Shown here piece by piece: positions 7,737 through 10,691 of a stretch of 10,691 bases of DNA. Below the pieces are notes generated by a model. That model was not told where the DNA came from. It made no database searches and saw nothing but the letters and a program-made list of their open reading frames with translations. Location of the stretch: positions 1 through 10,691 of the forward strand of contig CAUJFK010000405.1 of NCBI GenBank assembly GCA_963169175.1. The letters run 5' to 3'. Positions within the stretch are counted from its first letter, which is position 1; every line of letters starts with the position of its first letter. A program made the position numbers and the translations under genes. Source of the stretch: Acidobacteriota bacterium (GTDB lineage: Bacteria > Acidobacteriota > Blastocatellia > Pyrinomonadales > Pyrinomonadaceae).

Positions 7737-8744
7737 ATGGACGGCCCCATTCTTTCGGTCAACGACCTAAAAACTACTTTTCAAACCGCCAACGGCATCG
7801 TGCGGGTTGTTGATGGTGTTTCATATGCCCTGCGTCGGGGTGAAACGCTCGGTATCGTTGGTGAATCGGGATCGGGAAAATCGGCGGCAAGCCTTTCACT
7901 GATGCGGTTGGTGCCGGAACCGGGGCTGATCGAAGGGAGCATCACTTTTGACGGGACGGACCTACTTTCACTATCCGCCAGCGAGATGCGCAAGATCCGC
8001 GGCCGGAGGATGGCGATGATCTTCCAGGACCCGACCGCATCGCTGAATCCATATCTGAAAGTCTCAACTCAGCTTACCGAAATAACCCGCCTGCACCGTG
8101 GGTACGGCCGGGTTGAGGCACGCAGCCACGCCGTTGAGATGCTCAGGACGGTCGGCATTCCTGATCCCGAACGCCGCATTGACGATCATCCGCACGAGTT
8201 TTCGGGCGGAATGCGGCAGCGGGTAATGATCGCGATGGCGCTTAGTTGCGGGCCGGAGCTTTTGATCGCCGATGAGCCGACCACGGCGCTTGATGTCACG
8301 ATCCAGGCGCAGGTACTTGATCTGATAAGAGAATTGAAGGAGCGGTCGGGAACAAGCGTAATTTTGGTCACACATGATCTTGGTGTCGTGGCGGGAATGG
8401 CTGACAATGTCATTGTGATGTACGCCGGCCGCGTTTTTGAACAGGCCTCGACACGAGATCTGTTCGCCCGGGCGGCAAATCCCTACTCGATCGGACTTCT
8501 CAAAAGCATGCCTGACCCGGCGCGAGAGATCAGTGGGCCGCTTTATCAAATTCCCGGTTTGCCGCCGGATGCGGCGAATTTGCCGATCGGCTGCCCTTTC
8601 GCCGAACGCTGCTATCGCGCCGAAGAGATCTGCCGTCGCGAGGCCCCACCATTCATTGAAGTTGCACCGGAACATTACTCCCTTTGCCATTTTGCCGCAG
8701 ATGTTTATGCGGGCCATACTCCAGCGCCCGAATTCGGCCTATGA
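7737..8744 (+). CDS. oppD: Oligopeptide/dipeptide ABC transporter ATPase, OppD/DppD type
   Basis: This is one of two nucleotide-binding subunits that power a peptide importer at the inner membrane. The 335-residue protein has Walker A GESGSGKS (42-49), Q-loop FQDP (96-99), signature FSGGMRQR (155-162), Walker B LLIADEP (175-181), D-loop ALD and H-loop His213. The C-terminal oligopeptide-transporter domain has four cysteines (286, 292, 299, 317) in GCPFAERC...C...C. That set is characteristic of the family and in some members holds an iron-sulfur cluster. I chose the ATG at 7737 over the adjacent TTG at 7734. It ends in an ATGA overlap with the next ATPase. The D-type assignment follows from its order and its RVMIA signature; peptide class (di- or oligo-) is not determined. 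Confidence 0.92.
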   Translation: MDGPILSVNDLKTTFQTANGIVRVVDGVSYALRRGETLGIVGESGSGKSAASLSLMRLVPEPGLIEGSITFDGTDLLSLSASEMRKIRGRRMAMIFQDPTASLNPYLKVSTQLTEITRLHRGYGRVEARSHAVEMLRTVGIPDPERRIDDHPHEFSGGMRQRVMIAMALSCGPELLIADEPTTALDVTIQAQVLDLIRELKERSGTSVILVTHDLGVVAGMADNVIVMYAGRVFEQASTRDLFARAANPYSIGLLKSMPDPAREISGPLYQIPGLPPDAANLPIGCPFAERCYRAEEICRREAPPFIEVAPEHYSLCHFAADVYAGHTPAPEFGL

Positions 8745-9838
8745 CAACAGATCAGGAACCATTGATATCGATACGCGGCCTGACGGTCAGCTACTCGTCC
8801 GGCCGGGGCCTGATCGGCAAGCGTCATACCGTAAAGGCTGTTGACGGAGTCTCGCTGGACATAGCCGAGGGCGAAACGCTTGGCCTTGTCGGGGAATCAG
8901 GGTGCGGCAAGTCAACGCTTGGGAGGGCCGTACTTCGGCTTACGGAACCAACCGGCGGCGAGGTGCTATTTCGTGGGCGAAACCTCGCCGAGCTATCAAA
9001 TTCGGCAATGCGGGCAGAGCGAAAGGGGCTGCAGATGATCTTTCAGGACCCTTACGGCTCGCTGAACCCGCGAATGACCGTTCGGCAAATAATTGAAGAG
9101 CCGATCCGGGCGTTCAGGCTTGCGGGCTGTTCGGACATTGGAGCCCGTGTCCGCGAGCTTTTGGAGACGGTGGGCCTCGCGTCCGGCCATTTGGACCGAT
9201 ATCCAAGTGAATTCTCGGGCGGCCAGCGGCAGCGGATCGGGATCGCCCGGGCACTTGCGGTCGAACCGGAATTTATTGTGGCGGACGAGCCGATATCGGC
9301 GCTGGATGTATCGATACAGGCCCAGATAATAAACCTGCTCAAACGGCTGCAGGCGGAAAAGGGGCTGACATACCTGTTCATCTCACATGACCTTCGAGCC
9401 GTTCGGCACGTCGCGGACCGAGCGGCCGTTATGTATTTGGGCCGGATCGTTGAGATAGCGTCGGGTCGTGAGGTCTATTCAGATCCGCTGATGCCTTATA
9501 CAAAGGCACTCATCTCCGCCGTGCCGCTTCCTGATCCAAATGCCGAGGCCCGGCGTCAACGCATTGTTCTGAAGGGCGACCTGCCATCGCCGATCGATCC
9601 GCCCACGGGCTGTCCATTTCACACTCGCTGCCCGTACGCGATCAACGACTGCCGATATGTTGTCCCGCAACTGGTGGAAATAAAGCCTAAGCACCATGCG
9701 GCTTGTATTCGCATAAACCCGGAGAATCCCGATATAGACACGAACGCCAAGGCCGAATCAGGCGCAACAAGTATTTTTGAACACGGATCAAGCGGATCGA
9801 ACGGATCAATACGGATAGATCCGTCAAAATCCGCCTAA
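8741..9838 (+). CDS. oppF: Oligopeptide/dipeptide ABC transporter ATPase, OppF/DppF type, with a repeat-derived tail
   Basis: This second ATPase subunit (365 aa) pairs with OppD. It has Walker A GESGCGKST (51-59), signature FSGGQRQR (158-165), Walker B FIVADEP (178-184), H-loop His216 and four C-terminal cysteines (291, 297, 304, 322) in TGCPFHTRC...C...C. The ATG at 8741 overlaps the oppD stop as ATGA, implying translational coupling; an in-frame ATG at 8684 lies deep inside oppD and is rejected. Family similarity ends near residue 330. The last 21 residues (about 345-365, containing HGS-SGS-NGS) are encoded by the 9-base units of the palindrome at 9778-9866. They are probably a read-out of that repeat rather than a functional domain. 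The gene converges on the DUF2383 gene with only five bases between stops. Confidence 0.92.
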   Translation: MTTDQEPLISIRGLTVSYSSGRGLIGKRHTVKAVDGVSLDIAEGETLGLVGESGCGKSTLGRAVLRLTEPTGGEVLFRGRNLAELSNSAMRAERKGLQMIFQDPYGSLNPRMTVRQIIEEPIRAFRLAGCSDIGARVRELLETVGLASGHLDRYPSEFSGGQRQRIGIARALAVEPEFIVADEPISALDVSIQAQIINLLKRLQAEKGLTYLFISHDLRAVRHVADRAAVMYLGRIVEIASGREVYSDPLMPYTKALISAVPLPDPNAEARRQRIVLKGDLPSPIDPPTGCPFHTRCPYAINDCRYVVPQLVEIKPKHHAACIRINPENPDIDTNAKAESGATSIFEHGSSGSNGSIRIDPSKSA

Positions 9839-9866
9839 TCCGCCTAATCCGCGTGATCCGCGTTCA
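9778..9866. repeat. 89-base imperfect palindrome built of 9-base units
   Basis: The left half has units acacggatc, aagcggatc, gaacggatc, aatacggat. The right half has aatccgcct twice, then aatccgcgt and gatccgcgt. The centre is ACGGAT-ag-ATCCGT (9811-9824), and the outer ends are TGAAC (9778-9782) and GTTCA (9862-9866). The right half has one extra unit. Because each unit is three codons, both strands stay open: the plus strand encodes the OppF tail, and the minus strand supplies the NADHAD ending of the DUF2383 protein. As RNA it could fold into a long hairpin and might end transcription for both converging genes, though no T run follows. Confidence 0.8.
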
Positions 9867-9911
9867 TATTGCCTCTAGTATGGAGCTGGTTAAAGTTTTC
9901 AGACATCCTCA
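9843..9911 (-). repeat. Dispersed repeat copy B, inside the 3' end of the DUF2383 gene
   Basis: It aligns base for base with 1-69 in the same orientation; bases 9894-9911 are identical to 52-69. On the minus strand it encodes MSENFNQLHTRGNMNADHAD, the whole tail of the DUF2383 protein. The similarity ends at 9911, next to the codons for DPDSLLAVE. It overlaps the right half of the palindrome, so palindrome and flank together form one element of about 134 bases (9778-9911). The minus strand also reads agaggcaatATG at about 9879-9867, matching aggagcaatTTG in copy A. This resembles a ribosome site and start codon kept in both copies. Confidence 0.6.
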
Positions 9912-10194
9912 CTTCGACAGCCAGCAAGCTATCCGGATCACCGCCCAGTGAATGGACAAGAGACTGCAGTTCGCCAGCAAACCTCGACCTCTGTTGTGCG
10001 GATTCGTAGAAGAGCGATTTTAGACCTGACCGCTCAATGCCATCCGCGGCGGCCTGATATCCGTCCTGGCCGTCCTTGCAAGTCTGGATCAAGCCGTTAA
10101 GCGTGGAAATGACATCATCGTTCGACAGGCTCTCGGTATTCCGGTACGTCGCGTCCTGTGTTATGGGCTTTGTTGCCTCGTAATCGTTGATCAT
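9844..10194 (-). CDS. PA2169/DUF2383-type four-helix-bundle protein, C-terminally truncated
   Basis: The first 92 residues match the PA2169 (DUF2383, TIGR02284) family as I recall it: a helix with LNGLIQTCKDGQDGYQAAAD (33-52), then LKSLFYESAQQRSRFAGELQ and LVHSLGGDPDS. Family members are about 140-150 aa and continue with a G-S-x-x-G-x-x-H-R-G-W segment and two more helices. Here everything after GGDPDS is absent, and a 20-residue tail from the dispersed repeat leads to a TAG stop. The function of the family is unknown; a ferritin-like stress role is sometimes suggested. The start is certain: ATG at 10194 preceded by AGGAGG at eight bases, the strongest ribosome site in the window. It may be a decaying gene that still makes a half bundle. 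It converges on oppF. Confidence 0.75.
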   Translation of the reverse strand: MINDYEATKPITQDATYRNTESLSNDDVISTLNGLIQTCKDGQDGYQAAADGIERSGLKSLFYESAQQRSRFAGELQSLVHSLGGDPDSLLAVEVRMSENFNQLHTRGNMNADHAD

Positions 10195-10202
10195 AAAACT
10201 AA

Positions 10203-10208
10203 CCTCCT
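10203..10208 (-). promoter_or_regulatory. Consensus Shine-Dalgarno of the DUF2383 gene
   Basis: AGGAGG on the minus strand, within aaaaggaggt, lies eight bases from the ATG. The other genes in the window have weak or no such site, so this gene is set up for strong translation. Confidence 0.8.
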
Positions 10209-10217
10209 TTTCCCCTC

Positions 10218-10241
10218 TGTATAGAAAAACGTAACTGTTAC
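10218..10241 (-). promoter_or_regulatory. Candidate -10 box and 11-base palindrome upstream of the DUF2383 gene
   Basis: On the minus strand TATACA (10223-10218) could be a -10 box giving a leader of about 17 bases with the Shine-Dalgarno in place. Just upstream GTAACAGTTAC (10241-10231) is a perfect 11-base palindrome. No convincing -35 box is seen at 16-18 bases, so an activator or an alternative sigma factor may act here. This is weak evidence. Confidence 0.25.
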
Positions 10242-10423
10242 AACCAGCGTGTCACTTCACAAAACCGTGTATTTACTGGGGTCTGGCGAGGATCATGGTC
10301 TGCGTGAACCGTTTCGAACGCACGAAAATGATACGGGAAAGCCGGTCGGGGTGCGGTTTGTATACCCGGCTACTGTACGCGGATGGAACTGTGCCATAAT
10401 CAGCATACGCGGAGCATGGCTTT

Positions 10424-10444
10424 TTTCAACAATATTTGTTGAAA
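10424..10444. promoter_or_regulatory. Perfect 21-base palindrome, probable operator or hairpin
   Basis: Arms TTTCAACAA (10424-10432) and TTGTTGAAA (10436-10444) are exact reverse complements around TAT. It lies in the gap between the divergently read DUF2383 gene and the partial gene at 10543. The right arm contains TTGAAA, a candidate -35 box, so a dimeric repressor bound here would block that promoter. A run of six T (10421-10426) precedes it. As plus-strand RNA, GCCAT (10393-10397) and ATGGC (10416-10420) before the T run could form a weak terminator. Confidence 0.5.
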
Positions 10445-10468
10445 TCGGATAAAGATTCATCCTATTTA
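10439..10468 (+). promoter_or_regulatory. Candidate promoter of the partial gene at 10543
   Basis: TTGAAA (10439-10444, five of six consensus bases) is followed after 18 bases by TATTTA (10463-10468, three of six). The -10 box is poor. If used, it would give a leader of about 68 bases that includes the hairpin at 10500-10520. Confidence 0.3.
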
Positions 10469-10499
10469 GCAAGTAAGCAAAGACCGCCTTTCGAGCTTC

Positions 10500-10520
10500 G
10501 ATCGCGAGTTTTTCGCGGTC
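10500..10520 (+). other. Leader hairpin before the partial gene
   Basis: GATCGCGA (10500-10507) pairs with TCGCGGTC (10513-10520), eight base pairs with one G-T pair and a GTTTT loop. No clear T run follows, so it is more likely a leader structure than a terminator. The remainder of the 10195-10542 gap shows nothing further that I can support. Confidence 0.3.
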
Positions 10521-10542
10521 AGGCCTTTGTTGTGTACCCGGA

Positions 10543-10691
10543 ATGGCTTCATCCCCAAAGAAGGAAAAGTTTCTTGACCGGCTCGCCGAAGAGAACGGCG
10601 TGGCGGTGATCATTGTCGATGTTGAGGGCAATACGCCTTCGGAATCCAACAATAATTCGATGTGCCGAAACCTGTTCGGCTCAAAAGAGTT
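10543..10691 (+). CDS. Unidentified gene, 5' part only
   Basis: An open frame starts at the ATG at 10543 and runs off the window after 49 codons. It begins MASSPKKEKFLDRLAEENG, then VAVIIVDVEGNTPSESNNN and SMCRNLFGSKEF. It has no signal peptide. The frame is closed upstream by a TAA at 10474 and has no other start codon between, so the ATG is the likely start, although no ribosome site is visible. The segment with a hydrophobic strand followed by a Cys-containing helix vaguely recalls small ligand-sensing domains of signalling proteins (PocR-like), but this is a guess from 49 residues. The operator-like palindrome upstream fits a regulated gene. Confidence 0.5.
   Translation, partial: MASSPKKEKFLDRLAEENGVAVIIVDVEGNTPSESNNNSMCRNLFGSKE

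Noticed and set aside
8064..8717. 217-codon minus-strand open frame
   Set aside because: It is antisense to the oppD ATPase motifs and has no support of its own.
9778..9866. Possible CRISPR array or simple tandem repeat
   Set aside because: The units are 9 bases, carry no spacers and reverse orientation at the centre, so this is a palindromic repeat.
10249..10652. Overlapping open frames on both strands (10249-10452 plus, 10293-10652 minus)
   Set aside because: They cross the palindrome and hairpin, have no ribosome sites or domains, and conflict with the better frame at 10543.

Overview
The window reads as chromosomal DNA from a moderately GC-rich free-living bacterium. The most likely source is Acidobacteriota, class Blastocatellia (Pyrinomonadaceae-like). 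This placement is an inference from style, not a database result. The supporting traits are a secreted protein built of about 45-residue DxDGDG (VCBS/FG-GAP) repeats, a lipoprotein with Asn-Ser-Asn-Thr linkers, weak Shine-Dalgarno sites at most genes, and intergenic repeats of the 'ccacagagacacc' and 'aatccgcct' kinds.

Layout. Positions 1-233 carry a truncated copy of a dispersed repeat and a short perfect palindrome. Positions 234-3661 hold two minus-strand genes: a secreted SLT-type lytic transglycosylase with a long TPR-like region, and upstream of it the VCBS-repeat protein. From a promoter near 3739-3768 a plus-strand series runs: folD (folate one-carbon metabolism), a small MazG-like pyrophosphohydrolase, coaE (last step of CoA synthesis), a family-5 solute-binding lipoprotein, and two peptide-transporter ATPases of the OppD and OppF kinds joined by an ATGA overlap. 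No permease gene is present, so the binding protein and ATPases must work with membrane subunits encoded elsewhere. Facing oppF is a short minus-strand gene for a PA2169/DUF2383 four-helix-bundle protein that has lost its C-terminal half. A 350-base regulatory gap follows, then the start of an unidentified plus-strand gene that runs off the end.

The most unusual content lies between and at the ends of genes. An 89-base imperfect palindrome made of 9-base units (9778-9866) supplies the last residues of both OppF and the DUF2383 protein. The DUF2383 tail continues through a second repeat block (9843-9911) that matches positions 1-69, and the DUF2383 family similarity stops where this block starts. 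A different inverted repeat fills almost the whole folD-mazG gap. The VCBS-repeat gene appears to need an AUU start codon to include its signal peptide. A perfect 21-base palindrome sits at a candidate promoter near 10424-10468. I see no CRISPR array, tRNA, rRNA, transposase, integrase or recognisable defence system here.
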